Source: Daucus carota subsp. sativus (taxonomy: Eukaryota > Streptophyta > Magnoliopsida > Apiales > Apiaceae). From it: a DNA stretch of 64,000 nucleotides. This document shows positions 22,709 to 32,470 of the stretch, piece after piece. The stretch covers positions 39,827,606 to 39,891,605 of the forward strand of contig NC_030387.2 in the NCBI RefSeq assembly GCF_001625215.2. Direction: 5' to 3'. Under the pieces are notes generated by a model. It saw only the letters and a list, made by a program, of their open reading frames with translations. It was not told where the DNA came from and ran no database searches. Position 1 is the first letter of the stretch. The number at the start of each line of letters is the position of its first letter. Position numbers and translations under genes: made by a program.

Positions 22709-22830
22709 GTCCCACATCGCAAGGTTAATAAACACAGACGGACGCTCAGCTATAAGAATGCTCAGCCTATTTTTGGAGGGTTGTTCCTTTAGAGCAATTC
22801 CTGCAATACGAGTCTTAAATTTTCAGCAGT
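22709..22830 (+). pseudogene. U5 snRNA remnant with intact promoter and internal deletion
   Basis: USE GTCCCACATCG (22709-22719) and TATAAGA (22751-22757) are spaced as in Pol II snRNA genes. The transcribed part lacks the U5 5' stem and loop 1. It resumes at GCCTATTTTTGGAGGG (Sm-like site) and the 3' hairpin GGTTGTTCC...GGAACAACC-type (here TTGTTCCTTTAGAGCAA), followed by CTGCAATACGAGTCTTAA. A further 3' fragment lies at 22926-22960. Confidence 0.8.
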
Positions 22831-22924
22831 GTAAAAAATTGACACACTGAGAGGGAGTAGTAAAGAGTGCATTGAATTGTTACAAGAAATTGTAACACAG
22901 CCAAATGAGAGTTTAGTTTTGTTT

Positions 22925-23700
22925 GGAGCAACTCCTGCAATACGAGTCTCAAATTTTTAGGAGTGGAACATTATAGTCAGAAGGTTTGAGAAAAATTCTA
23001 GCTCAATTTCGTTGTTGGTTTGTAGTTTATGTGTTCATAGTAAGAAAAAAGTTGATGTTCTGAGTGGGAGTTGGAAAGAGTGGATGATCTTTAAAGACCT
23101 TAACAGTAATATGGAGACCTTAAAAAGTTGATCTTAGTCCTTCAATATGTGAGAAGTAAGAGTATGAAATAATAAAAATCAAAACTAACATATGACTTGA
23201 CAATTGATGAGTAATATGGAGACCTTAAAAAGTTGATCTTAGTCCTTCAATATGTGAGAAGTAAGAGTATGAAATAATAAAAATCAAAACTAACATATGA
23301 CTTGACAATTGATGAGTAACAGGTGAAGAAATGACTGAACCTTGACAGTGGATGAGTAGTTAGAAATGTTTTGAGGCATTCCGCAAAGCTTGTAATACAA
23401 TGGGAGATCAAGCTCAATGTTAACCTTGGGAAACTTCAGAATCAAAGCTCAATGTAACAGCATTCTTCCAAGAACATAAAAGAAAACGCGTTCTAGTGTT
23501 TGCAACTGAAGTTCAGCAAACATGGCGCAAGGGGGTCTGATATCCACATTTGTACTTGGGTATTATCTATCCGAAGGAGAGAGGGAGGGAGAAGAGAGAG
23601 AGAGAGAGGGAGAGAGGGAGGGGGAGAAGAGAGAGAGAGAGAGGGAGAGGCAAAGAAAGTTTCACTTTGTCATCCTGTTGCATAGCATTGCACGAGAGAG
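22925..23700. repeat. Duplicated block, copy 1 (pair of 28258-28945)
   Basis: Begins with the U5 3' end (GCAACTCCTGCAATACGAGT) and runs through GTGGAACATTATAGTCAGAA to a GA-rich tract. It is nearly identical to 28258-28945. Copy 1 has an extra tandem duplication of about 102 bp (23112-23213 and 23214-23315), absent from copy 2, so that duplication is younger than the block duplication. Confidence 0.88.
23577..23656. repeat. GA-rich microsatellite
   Basis: GAGAGGGAGGGAGAAGAGAG-type tract. The same tract recurs, slightly longer, at 28798-28886. Apparent ORFs through it on either strand are low-complexity artefacts. Confidence 0.9.
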
Positions 23701-23733
23701 ATGGCGATTTATATCAAACTGTGCAAGTAGATA

Positions 23734-24292
23734 TCTATTAAACAGTTTCATATACTAAAAACACTCCTCATGTATATTAATATCTTTTTAAATATAATTT
23801 ATAATTAGTTAAAAAAAAAGGTGAAACTACTGTTAATAACATATATTAATATTAAAAATTACTTATAGATAAACGTATAACTAATTATAAATATACAATT
23901 TTGAATATCTTTTGTCTAAAATACATATAAATAATTAAAGACGCTACTTTTTAATTATAACGTATTCTACTCGAAATTTAACACTTACGTATTCTATTTC
24001 ATTACAAACACGAGCCATTACGTAACATATGAAGATATATGAAATATGAAAATTTTGATTTAAATTGAATAATAAACTGTCACATATTAATATAGAAAAA
24101 TATTTATAGATAGATAATAAATTGTGAAAGCTAAATTTCCGTTAGAAAATATAACGAGTTGGTTAATATAATTTAACTAAAATCCAATTCATTAATACTA
24201 AAATACTAATAAAATGGAGTAAAGAATTAAATTATAATTAATAAATTACGAATCATATACCCGCCCGTGCTTTGCACGGGGTTAAAGGCTAG
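23734..24292 (+). mobile_element. Small non-autonomous Helitron-like element
   Basis: The right end has the hairpin CCCGTGC-TTT-GCACGGG (24264-24280), followed 8 bp later by a CTAG terminus (24289-24292) and a T, the classic plant Helitron 3' structure. The left end is probably the TC at 23734-23735 preceded by A. The interior is AT-rich with no helicase ORF. The boundary on the left is less certain than on the right. Confidence 0.62.
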
Positions 24293-24413
24293 TACTAAAA
24301 AAACAGTCACTGATCTTTTGGGTTTAGCAGGGGTTTTTTGGCTCTTCAAGTTTTGTATAAAGCATGGTTGTAGAATAGGGGCATGGTTAATACTTGAAAG
24401 ATATACCCTTGGG

Positions 24414-24463
24414 AACCCACATCGAGAAGGAACAAAACATTAGCCTAACAGGGACCTATAAAT
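24414..24463 (+). promoter_or_regulatory. USE + TATA of U1 copy C
   Basis: AACCCACATCG (24414-24424) and TATAAAT (24457-24463), 32 bp apart, identical in arrangement to copy A. Confidence 0.88.
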
Positions 24464-24488
24464 AAAGAGGAGGCTGCAACCTTCCAAA

Positions 24489-24653
24489 GTACTTACCTGG
24501 ACGGGGTCGATGGCTGATCAAGAAGGGCCATGGCCTAGGTTAGAGGCTTCCATTGCACTGAGGAAGGGCTCTCGCCTAAGGTCTACCCAAGTGGTGGAGC
24601 CTATGTCATAATTTGTGCCAGGTGGAGCCTGCGTTCGCGCAGCTCCACGCCAA
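24489..24653 (+). ncRNA. U1 spliceosomal RNA, copy C
   Basis: A 165-nt gene almost identical to copy A: ACTTACCTGG 5' end, GATCAAGAAG loop I, ATTGCACTGAGG loop II, Sm site AATTTGTG, and 3' hairpin GGAGCCTGCGTTCGCGCAGC. The 3' box CAATTCTAGTTAAA follows. It differs from copy A at a few bases (for example CTCGCC versus CTCCCC). It looks functional and arose with copy A by block duplication. Confidence 0.93.
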
Positions 24654-24817
24654 TTCTAGTTAAACTTTATTTTTATTTCCAGAAAGGAATTATTTAATTT
24701 TAACATTTATTCGTTGCCAAAGGACACGAAGTGAGAGTTAAGTAAAATAACAAGGATGGATTTTTAGTTGGCAAATCACAGGCCCAGTGAGAGTTGAGTT
24801 TTGTTGGTATGTTTGTG

Positions 24818-24867
24818 TTCCCACATCGAGAATATGAGAGAATAGGGGATGGAGAGGAGCTATAAGA
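24818..24867 (+). promoter_or_regulatory. USE + TATA of divergent U1 copy D
   Basis: TTCCCACATCG (24818-24828) and TATAAGA (24861-24867), 32 bp apart. Confidence 0.8.
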
Positions 24868-24893
24868 TGAGAGGAAGATGCAAGCGTACAGGA

Positions 24894-25042
24894 TAAGGCA
24901 CGCACTTGGCGTCGATGGCTGATCAATAAGGGCCGAGGCTTCCTTACACTGAGGATGGGTACTCGCCTATGGTCTGCTCGATTGGTAGATATGCCTACAA
25001 TTTGTGCTAAGTGGAGCCTGCGCTCGCGCAGCTCCACGCCAA
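24894..25042 (+). pseudogene. Divergent U1 snRNA copy D (single-unit form)
   Basis: About 149 nt. It shares the altered 5' arm GATAAGGCACGCACTTGGC with copies B and E. It lacks the internal duplication of B and E and has a small deletion just before the Sm-like CAATTTGTG. The 3' hairpin GGAGCCTGCGCTCGCGCAGC is intact and the 3' box reads CAAATCTAGTTCAAA. It has kept promoter, Sm site and 3' hairpin while changing the splice-site-pairing end. Confidence 0.8.
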
Positions 25043-25261
25043 ATCTAGTTCAAATTTATTTTATCTCCTGAAAGTAATTATTTAATTTTAACATTTATTA
25101 TCTACTTCGCATGCCGGGTTCTGAAGGATACAAATAAAAACATATTTGAAGTTGGAAATAATGAAATTGGAAATAATTTTAACATTTATTTTCTACTACA
25201 GTGTGCATTATAGTGAAGTATTGCTTGGTTGGTATCTTGATTCTTGCTTTCCCTATTTTCC

Positions 25262-25505
25262 ATAATTCACTTTGTATGTTTTTACTTGGCCGATGACACC
25301 ACAACGACATACTAATTAGCGATTTAGTAGTTTGACTTTGATCACTTAAGTCATGGAACTTTACAAGGCAAAAGGCCATGTGCTTCATGTTTTACGTAAT
25401 TCACTTGCATGTTTTTACTTGACCGATGACACCACAACGATTTAGTAGTTCGAGTTTGATCACTTAAGTTGTGGAACTTTAAAAAGCCATGTGCTTCATA
25501 TTTGC
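25262..25505. repeat. Tandem duplication of about 120 bp
   Basis: Units 25262-25392 and 25385-25505 share GTTTTTACTTG, CCGATGACACCACAACGA, TTTAGTAGTT, TGATCACTTAAGT and GCCATGTGCTTCAT. A diverged third relative is at about 26040-26130 (TCACTTGTATG, CCGATAACACTACAAAGAC). No function seen. Confidence 0.75.
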
Positions 25506-25636
25506 CGTTAATAGCTGTATATAATTTCACATTGGAGACATATGATGGAAAAGAGAAAGAAGAAAAAGAACCCACACCGGCTAAGTAAATGAATCAACAT
25601 CTATTCATGTAGAGAGAAATGAAGACATGTCAACCA

Positions 25637-25920
25637 GCTGGGCCTTGTAGCGGGGGCCTGTAACTCAAGTGAGAGCTTTAAGTTGGTTGGAGTTTGGCTT
25701 GATTCAGACGGTCGGGCTTTGCTGAGATATGCACAGGCTTGCCCATTCCAAGTATGGAGTTGTGCCTTGGCCACTGGGTGAAGGCTCGGGGGTAGGCACA
25801 GCGCTAGGCTGGCTTCACAGAGCAGCGATCACTTCCCTCTCTTGTCGGTGGAAGGATAACAAGCTTGTTCTCAGCGAGTCCATTAAACACTCGATGGACC
25901 CACTCAAACCAACAACCATC
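25637..25920 (+). ncRNA. 7SL RNA (SRP RNA) locus, possibly decayed
   Basis: Starts GCTGGGCCTTGTAGCG, then GGGCCTGTAACTCAAG, matching the Alu-domain start of plant 7SL. Downstream are GCACAGGCTTGCCCATTCC, AAGTATGGAGTTGTGCC, then the S-domain words AGAGCAGCGATCACTTCC and TCTCTTGTCGGTGGAAGGAT. It ends CCACTCAAACCAACAACCAT before a TTTTT terminator at 25921. A USE-like AACCCACACCG lies at 25569-25579 (about -68), with one change from consensus, and the TATA is weak (CTATTCATG). Substitutions in helix regions and the weak promoter leave it unclear whether the gene is active. Confidence 0.75.
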
Positions 25921-26989
25921 TTTTTGGCCCTCAAGCTATTTTTTTGTGCACCTTAATTCTAAATGAGAGGATTTTACAGTAAAGCAACACATCATGACTT
26001 GGGTTGGGGGAACTTGTTTTTGCAGCAGTTGCAATTATTGTGAAATATTCTTGGTTAGTATCTTGCTTTCCTATTTTCCGTAATTCACTTGTATGTTTTT
26101 TACCCCAACCGATAACACTACAAAGACATCTCAGGTCTCTGTGTTGGGTTTTATAGCATGGAATGAGATAAATGAGTTCATGGTTAATGAGTCCGGATTA
26201 ATCGGAGTCAAAGTTAATGAATCTGAATAACGATAAGCGAAATCTCAAATTCACGTGTTAGGTTTTGTGGCATGAAATGGGATTAATGAGCTCGGTTAAC
26301 AGGAGTCATAACCTTGAAATCCATGTGTTGAGGTTTCGTGGATGGAATGGGAATAACAATCTAACTTTGAGGGTAAATCATTTCTTACACTCTCTTTTCA
26401 TTTTCATTCATATTCACGATTCAAACGCTTCTAAATTTCTCCACTTCTCAACTTGTTATATTAAAAAGAAGAAGTGGTGGGAAAAGAACTTTTAAATATC
26501 TCGATATCTAAACACACTTAATCTGGATATCTATACAAGCATTTAATCCGGACATGTATTCAAACGGAGGAATCCAATTGAAACCTTGGCTAGTTGGGTG
26601 TTTTAGTTCTAGAAAATTTGTCTGTGATTTAAACAATTCGAGATGAGGCTAGAAGTGTTGCTGAGCAGGAGCAGAAATACCTTGTTTTCCTGAAGATTAA
26701 GCAGCCTTATAGAATCCAAAATCTAAAGCAAGCAAGCAATGCGAGGTTTTTAATGCGAGGTTTCTATGAACTTGATTTTCAGAAAGAGAATGAGCTTGGT
26801 TGGTTTTTAATTGGCAATAGTGTTGTGAAATAACATAATAGGGTAACCATTGAGTACTTGGCCTGTTTTTATGCTTATATCGTTGCAGAGCACATTCTCA
26901 GAAAATTAATGCACTTGAATATGTTCAGAGGAGCAACCTTGCCTGCAAATTCTATTTTGGTCATTAGAGAAAGTGTCAAAGAGGTTCGA

Positions 26990-27335
26990 CAGAGGACAGA
27001 CATTCCACCAGTTCTCGGAAACCCATCAAGAATAAATCCTTTTTGACATGAAAGCTTCTTCAATTATCCCCACAACCAGTTCATCAGAAACAAGTGCTCC
27101 CTGCGGAAAAAATAAAAACAATAAAAAAATGCCTCATTAGTAAACAAATGCAGCAGCCATACATTAAACTTTTTAGTACCTTGTCCATAGCTTCCTTGGC
27201 TTTGATGCCAAGAGGAGTTTTAGCAGCCACAGCTGCTCTCAGCATGTCACCAGTAGCCAAGTGGCACAAGCAATACTCGTCCTTAATGAACGGAGATTGT
27301 GTTCCTTTTCCTGATCCAGGGGGTCCTGCCACATG
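26990..27335 (-). pseudogene. Adenylate kinase gene fragment
   Basis: Two exon-like pieces. The first (about 27335-27184) encodes [14 protein letters not shown], then [19 protein letters not shown] and KAKEAMDK, with a GT donor after GACAAG: the P-loop and AMP-binding start of plant adenylate kinase. The second (about 27107-26990), after a good acceptor, encodes [15 protein letters not shown] and then, in another frame, SCQKGFILDGFPRT. The frame break and the loss of everything after GFPRT show it is non-functional. The N-terminus before the P-loop is also missing. It is flanked by cluster repeats, so it may have been captured during rearrangement. Confidence 0.8.
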
Positions 27336-27615
27336 TACTACTTATAATAAGTAACTAAACAATACTTTCACCTAGTTCCAACACTCTTCATAAACTATCG
27401 GCATTTTACAATGTAGGAAGATTTCGACCTCAATTTCAACGTCACAAACACTCACTAAAGTTCAATAAATGTCTAGTTCCAATGATTTATCAAGAGCTTC
27501 TTAATTAGTACTTTGGTGCATTGAATTGTTACATGAAATTGTCACCTCAGAGATGAGGAGATAGCATGCCAAAGCACAGGCCAAGTGAGAGTTAAGTTTT
27601 GTTGGTATGTTTCTC

Positions 27616-27664
27616 CTCCCACATCGAGAAAATGAGAGAGTAGGGGATGGAGAGGAGCTATAAG
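27616..27664 (+). promoter_or_regulatory. USE + TATA of divergent U1 copy E
   Basis: CTCCCACATCG (27616-27626) and TATAAG (27659-27664) with the same spacing as the other copies. Confidence 0.8.
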
Positions 27665-27691
27665 ATGAGAGGAAGATGCAAGCCTTCAGTA

Positions 27692-27930
27692 TAAGGCACG
27701 CACTTGGCGTCGATGGCTGATCAATAAGGGCCGAGGCTTCCTTACACTGAGGATGGGTACTCGCCTATGGTCTGCCCGATTGGTAGATATGCCTACGTCC
27801 TAATTTGTGGCGTTGATGGCTGATCAATAAGGGCGTGGCCTAGGTTTGAGGCTTCCTTGCCCAATTGGTAGATATGCCTATGTCATATTTTGTGCTAAGT
27901 GGAGCCTGCGTTCGCGCAGCTCCACGCCAA
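27692..27930 (+). pseudogene. Divergent U1 snRNA copy E with internal duplication
   Basis: Same structure as copy B: altered 5' arm TATAAGGCACGCACTTGGC, GATCAATAAG, a first Sm-like TAATTTGTGG, then a second partial U1 body and a second Sm-like region (ATATTTTGTG). The 3' hairpin GGAGCCTGCGTTCGCGCAGC is intact but the 3' box is changed (CTATTCTAAA). The shared duplication shows B and E descend from one copy. Confidence 0.8.
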
Positions 27931-28064
27931 ATCTATTCTAAATTTTCTTTATAGTAAGTAGCACAACTTTGTTTTTCATTTCAGCAAGTAGTCTGACTAA
28001 TTTTTATCTTACAAAGTTAATTTGATAAAACACAATATTCTTAGTCAAATGACAACTCAAGAGA

Positions 28065-28113
28065 AACCCACATCGCAAGGTTAATAAACACAGACGGACG
28101 CTCAGCTATAAGA
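28065..28113 (+). promoter_or_regulatory. USE + TATA of U5
   Basis: AACCCACATCG (28065-28075) and TATAAGA (28107-28113), 31 bp apart, Pol II snRNA type. Confidence 0.85.
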
Positions 28114-28138
28114 ATTCACTAGCCCCTGTTGTTTGAAG

Positions 28139-28266
28139 CACGCAGCCATGTGGTGAGCACAAAGCGAACTATTCTTTCGCCTTTTACTAAAGAAATACCG
28201 TGCGCTCGCCACCCATAGTGGCATACGCCTATTTTTGAAGAGTTGTTCATTTTGGGCAACTCCTGC
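28139..28266 (+). ncRNA. U5 spliceosomal RNA
   Basis: The 5' stem GTGGTGAGCAC pairs with GTGCGCTCGCCAC. It encloses TTCTTTCGCCTTTTACTAAA, which contains the invariant U5 loop 1 GCCTTTTAC that aligns exons during splicing. The Sm-like site CTATTTTTGA follows, then the 3' hairpin GAGTTG-TTCATTTTGGG-CAACTC. A 3'-box-like CAATACGAGTCTCAAA is next. The exact start is set by the TATA (+32) and the end by the hairpin. With its promoter intact it looks functional; other copies nearby are remnants. Confidence 0.88.
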
Positions 28267-28945
28267 AATACGAGTCTCAAATTTTTAGGAGTGGAACATT
28301 ATAGTCAGAAGGTTTGCGAAAAATTCTAGCTCAATTTCGTTGATGGTTTGTAGTTTATGTGTTCATAGTAAGAAAAAAGTTGGCGTTCTGAGTGGGAGTT
28401 GGAAAGAGTGGATGATCTTTAAAGACCTTAACAGTAATATGGAGACCTTAAAAATTGATCTTAGTCCTTCAATATGTGAGAAGTAAGAGTATGAAATAAT
28501 AAAAATCAAAACTAACATATGACTTGACAATTGATGAGTAACAGGTGAAGAAATGACTGAACCTTGACAGTGGATGAGTAGTTAGAAATGTTTAGAGGCA
28601 TTCCGCAAAGCTTGTAATACAATGGGAGATCAAGCTCAATGTAAACCTTGGGAAACTTCAGAATCAAAGCTCAATGTAACAGCATTCTTCCAAGAACATA
28701 AAAGAAAACGCGTTCTAGTGTTTGCTACTGAAGTTCTGCAAACATGGCGCAAGGGGGTCTGATATCCACATTTGTACTTGGGTATTATCTATCCGAAGGA
28801 GAGAGGGAGGGAGAAGAGAGAGAGAGAGAGAGAGAGGGAGAGAGGGAGAGAGGGAGGGGGAGAAGAGAGAGAGAGAGAGGGAGAGGCAAAGAAAGTTTCA
28901 CCTTGTCATCCTGTTGAATAGCATTGCACGAGAGAGATGGCGATG
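28258..28945. repeat. Duplicated block, copy 2 (pair of 22925-23700)
   Basis: Near-identical to the earlier block from the U5 3' end to the GA tract (28798-28886). The earlier copy follows a deleted U5 while this one follows the intact U5, so this one is closer to the ancestral arrangement. Confidence 0.88.
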
Positions 28946-29165
28946 ATAAATGGAAAGAAAGTTTCATCTGATTATTCTATTCAATAGCATCGCATGAGAT
29001 TAATTATAAGTACATTGTAAGATTCTGGTCTTCCCAGACTCCAAATAGTTGAATTTCAATCTATTGCGGCTTTTGTGTTCAACTCCTCGAGTACTCACTA
29101 CTCAGTAGGCTTACGGAGTCAAACCAAGTCGTCTCCTGCGAAATTCACTCCCTCCTCTTCTGCCT

Positions 29166-29440
29166 TTGGTCTCTTCCTGCATAATTCACTCCCTCCTCTA
29201 CGCGCCTTTGGTCTCTTCATCGAACGCCCCCTTGATATCGATATTTCTTATAAAGTTTATTTCGTTCCTCCAGAGTCTGGACAATCAAAACCTCGATTTT
29301 GGTCATGACCCTTATGATATTGACGATTCTGCTTATGACCTTCATGATCACGAAAAATATGTATTCTGCAATCCAGCACTGGCCTCCTTTTGGGGTGAGG
29401 TCAGTTTCAAGAACAAGGACTGTGTTTTGGAGAATCCTTC
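29166..29440 (+). pseudogene. Unidentified protein-gene-like fragment
   Basis: Coding-like sequence in two overlapping frames: LRAFGLFIERPLDIDISYK then a stop, and DPYDIDDSAYDLHDHEKYVF then CNPALASFWGEVSFKNK in the next frame. I do not recognise the family. It runs directly into a U5 snRNA fragment, so it cannot be an intact gene. Confidence 0.35.
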
Positions 29441-29515
29441 TACTAAAGAATACCGTGTGCTCGCCACTCACAGTGGCATACGCCTCTTTTTGGAGAGTTG
29501 TTACTTTTGCAAATT
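29439..29515 (+). pseudogene. U5 snRNA fragment
   Basis: CTACTAAAGAATACCGTGTG then CTCGCCACTCACAGTGG, ATACGCCTCTTTTTGGAGAG and TTGTTACTTTTGCAA match U5 from loop 1 to the 3' hairpin. There is no promoter and no 5' half. Confidence 0.8.
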
Positions 29516-29738
29516 AGAAATAAGTGTAATCTGTTTTATATCAAACTGTGCTACTTAAAATTTCAGGGGCTCTACAGCTAACGTGTCTCTTGTAAAAAAG
29601 CAAGAGGGCATCAGGTTACTGACCTATGGCACGAATCAACAAGGATGAGACAGCTCATGAGGTCCGTTTACTTGGGAAAGGCAAAGCATTTTTAACAGAT
29701 ACTGCAGTGTTCCACCTCTACTAACACTACTAGCTATA

Positions 29739-29878
29739 CTGAAGCTATCAAAGCATTCCAAAGGCAAGAAACAAGTCATCGAGAGTGATGGACTTAGTTT
29801 GATTTTTGATGCCTTCATGGAGGGACTTGAGTTGGAAGCGCGACTAACAGCAACTATACTTTTATCTGTCTTCAGTAG
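29739..29878 (+). pseudogene. ARM-repeat-like host gene fragment
   Basis: One frame reads LAILKLSKHSKGKKQVIESD then GLSLIFDAFMEGLELEARLT and ATILLSVFS, resembling an armadillo/HEAT helix pair. It ends at the boundary of a dispersed 1.1 kb repeat. Assignment is tentative. Confidence 0.35.
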
Positions 29879-31030
29879 ACAAATAATGGAAAATGCTGGC
29901 AGAAACAGCTGAGGCAATACAATCACCTTCTGGCTTCTACATCATGTACTTAATTAGTTGTTACTACAGATTGTTTATAACTTTTGTGATCTACTATTTC
30001 GAAATTTTTAACTTAATAAAAAACTATATTCTGGCAAAAAAAAAAAACTATATTCTAGTTTGATCGTTTTATATACTTTATTGTTTGTGAATTTAAATTA
30101 GAAAAAGCTATCAATAAGTACGAGTGTATTTTAAACATGATTTTCTAAATAAGTCTGATAATAATAAAATTTCAGTTCAATAGATCAAAATCATATTTCT
30201 TATTCTTGTAAATTGAACTAATTAATTATTTAGAATCTATTACATTGATACGTTGGCACACCTAAATGAGGCAAAAATAAGAAATACCTTCAATGAAACA
30301 AGTTCAAATATAATTTTTTTACTCAGATTCAAGTTTGAGCTTGGAATTGAAATATATATTTACCAATAATACATTGATCATTTTATAACTATCAAAATCC
30401 AACTACCTCTAGTAAAAGAGCTCTAGCAGTGAAACATTGTGGCAGCTGCAATGCAACAGTGCCGGAGCAACTGATGAGGGAGTGTACTTCTGCATGTTAC
30501 GCCCTGTGGCAGCTGCAATGCAACATAGTGGGAGCGACTGATATCCCAGATGGGATGTCTTAGACATGCGTTTTGCAGCCGGAGATTAATCACAGAACGA
30601 AACAGACATGACAGTTCCTAAGAGCTCGGTGAGTTCCATATAATTGCATCAGAGATTAATGACAACATAAGAACAGATGTGCATGAACAATGCATATGTA
30701 TGTTTCGAACAGGCAAAACCTAAAAAAGTGGAGGGGTCTGTCAGACGACTGCAAGGCCAACCATGCCAGGACTAACTGGCCAGAAACGATCCTCTACAGT
30801 TCAGGACAGTCGCACTGGACTATCGAGAACTGCCAATCACGCTCTGACCTTGCAGTCAGGTTTCATCCACCAGATCTGGTCGCCTGCCTCCTTGGAAATC
30901 AAGGATACAGATGTATGACCTCTAGAAATGATCCTGTTCTAGTATGGTCATGGCTGAGATACCTTAACAATCAAATCAAATAGCCAATATGCTTTATGTT
31001 AGATATTAATGTGGGACATTAATATCTTAG
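29853..31030. repeat. Dispersed 1.1 kb repeat, copy R1
   Basis: Closely matches 54173-55325 along its whole length, from TACTTTTATCTGTCTTCAG to ATGTGGGACATTAATATCTT. The inner part has two nearby copies of GTGGCAGCTGCAATGCAACA. There are no terminal inverted or direct repeats I can define and no convincing ORF. Its right end abuts a 7SL fragment. Confidence 0.8.
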
Positions 31031-31300
31031 TAGCGTGAGCCGGTAACTCGAGCGAGAGCTTTAAGCTGGTTGGAGTTTGGCTTGGTCCAGAGGGTCGGGC
31101 TCTGCTGGGTAATGCACAGGCATGCCCATCTCAAGTATAGAGTTGGCTCATGGTCACTTAGCGAAGGCTTTGTGGTCCTGGTCAATAATGTGGAAGGCAC
31201 TCCAGTTAGGCTGGTTGAAACCAGAGCAGCGATCACTTTCCTCTCTTGGGCGTGAGCCTGTAACTGGAGCGAGATTTTTAAGCTTAGTATGATATTTTCT
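31029..31300 (+). pseudogene. 7SL RNA fragment
   Basis: TAGCGTGAGCCGGTAACTCG, GGGTCGGGCTCTGCTGGG, CATGCCCATCTCAAGTATAG, GTGGTCCTGGTCAATAA and AGAGCAGCGATCACTTTCC follow the order of plant 7SL. The 3' quarter is missing. Instead a second partial 5' piece (GCGTGAGCCTGTAACTGGAG) follows at 31250. Confidence 0.75.
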
Positions 31301-32470
31301 ACACCTGATTGTAGTGATGGATGCCAAAAGAGGGACACTTGGAATTGGAAACATGGTATTTACTGTAGACTATGCCTTGTATCATTCCTAATAATATATG
31401 CCTTAGCAATCCTTTATATATGACTCTTTCTAAACAAGACGAATGTGATAATAATAAAAATTCGGTTTAATAAAATTATAAACAGATTTGTTAACAAGTT
31501 CATTAATTCATTTTTCTGGCTAAAATTAATCCTTTTTTCATTATTTTATTATATTTCATACTTACTATATATAATTATTTAAGTAAAATATATTACATTT
31601 AATTTATAGCTATTTAATAATTATATTAACATACAATCATTTAATTAACTAAATATACAAAAGATAAAAAATTATTATTATATTATTAACTAAATATACA
31701 AAAAATAAAAAATTATTATTATATTACCAAAAAGATATAGGCCAATAAACAGGGCAGACCTAAATTTAGGCATTACTGTATTTAGGCCCTGATTTATGAA
31801 TTAAACAGACTGTTGAAATTGGAGCCTTGGAGGGCAGGATTTTGAACTAATTACTTCAATTTTTTTTGTGGGCGTAGACATATAGCCATATAGGGTAGTA
31901 TAAATTAATGGGGCTGAGCAATTTTTTGTGCAGGAGTTGTATAAAAAGTTGTGCTTCAAACATATACTACTTGTATGCATCTCCAAGATGTTATTTCAAA
32001 GCTGTTTCGATCCCCTTGACCTACTTGAGATGGACTCACTTTTATTTGCAAGCATCCCCGTGTTCCTCTGTCCCAGGTTAGAAACTTGCAAGTATTATAT
32101 AATGTATTGATTGTTTGAATATGATTGAACTTTCTTGTAAAGATTTTATCTTTCTAATTGAATGGTTGGTTTGTATGGCTAAAGATTTTATCTTTTTAAT
32201 TGAATCATTCTATACTATGGCTAAAGATTTATCTTTTTAATTGAATGTTTGGTTAGTATGGGAAAATTTGTTATCTTTTTTGTTAGTATTCAGTTGTTTA
32301 GCTTTGATCGGAAAATAACAAAATTTAACCTGTTTGTAAAGGTAGTACAGTATCTTTTTGTATGATTTGCCTGTTAAAAACGGGAAATTTGTGTTTCTTG
32401 ACGAGTCCTTTTGGTAAAATTTAAAAAAATAAATTTGCTTAGAGTTAATTTAAAATTTACTAATTTGACA
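31301..32470. other. Spacer before the nucleoredoxin-like gene
   Basis: AT-rich. A short tandem phrase (ACTAAATATACAAAA + AAAAATTATTATTATATTA) is duplicated at 31640-31725. Three near-copies of AAAGATTTTATCTTT + TTAATTGAAT occur at 32140-32245. The first exon or 5' UTR of the next gene may lie here but I cannot place it. Confidence 0.45.

Noticed and set aside
23500-23760. Three overlapping 60-78 codon ORFs rich in Arg/Glu/Gly (and equivalents at 28722-28967)
   Set aside because: They are translations of a GA microsatellite inside a duplicated non-coding block.
30690-30983. 97-codon ORF in repeat R1
   Set aside because: The counterpart frame in R2 is not kept, composition is not coding-like, and no motif is seen.
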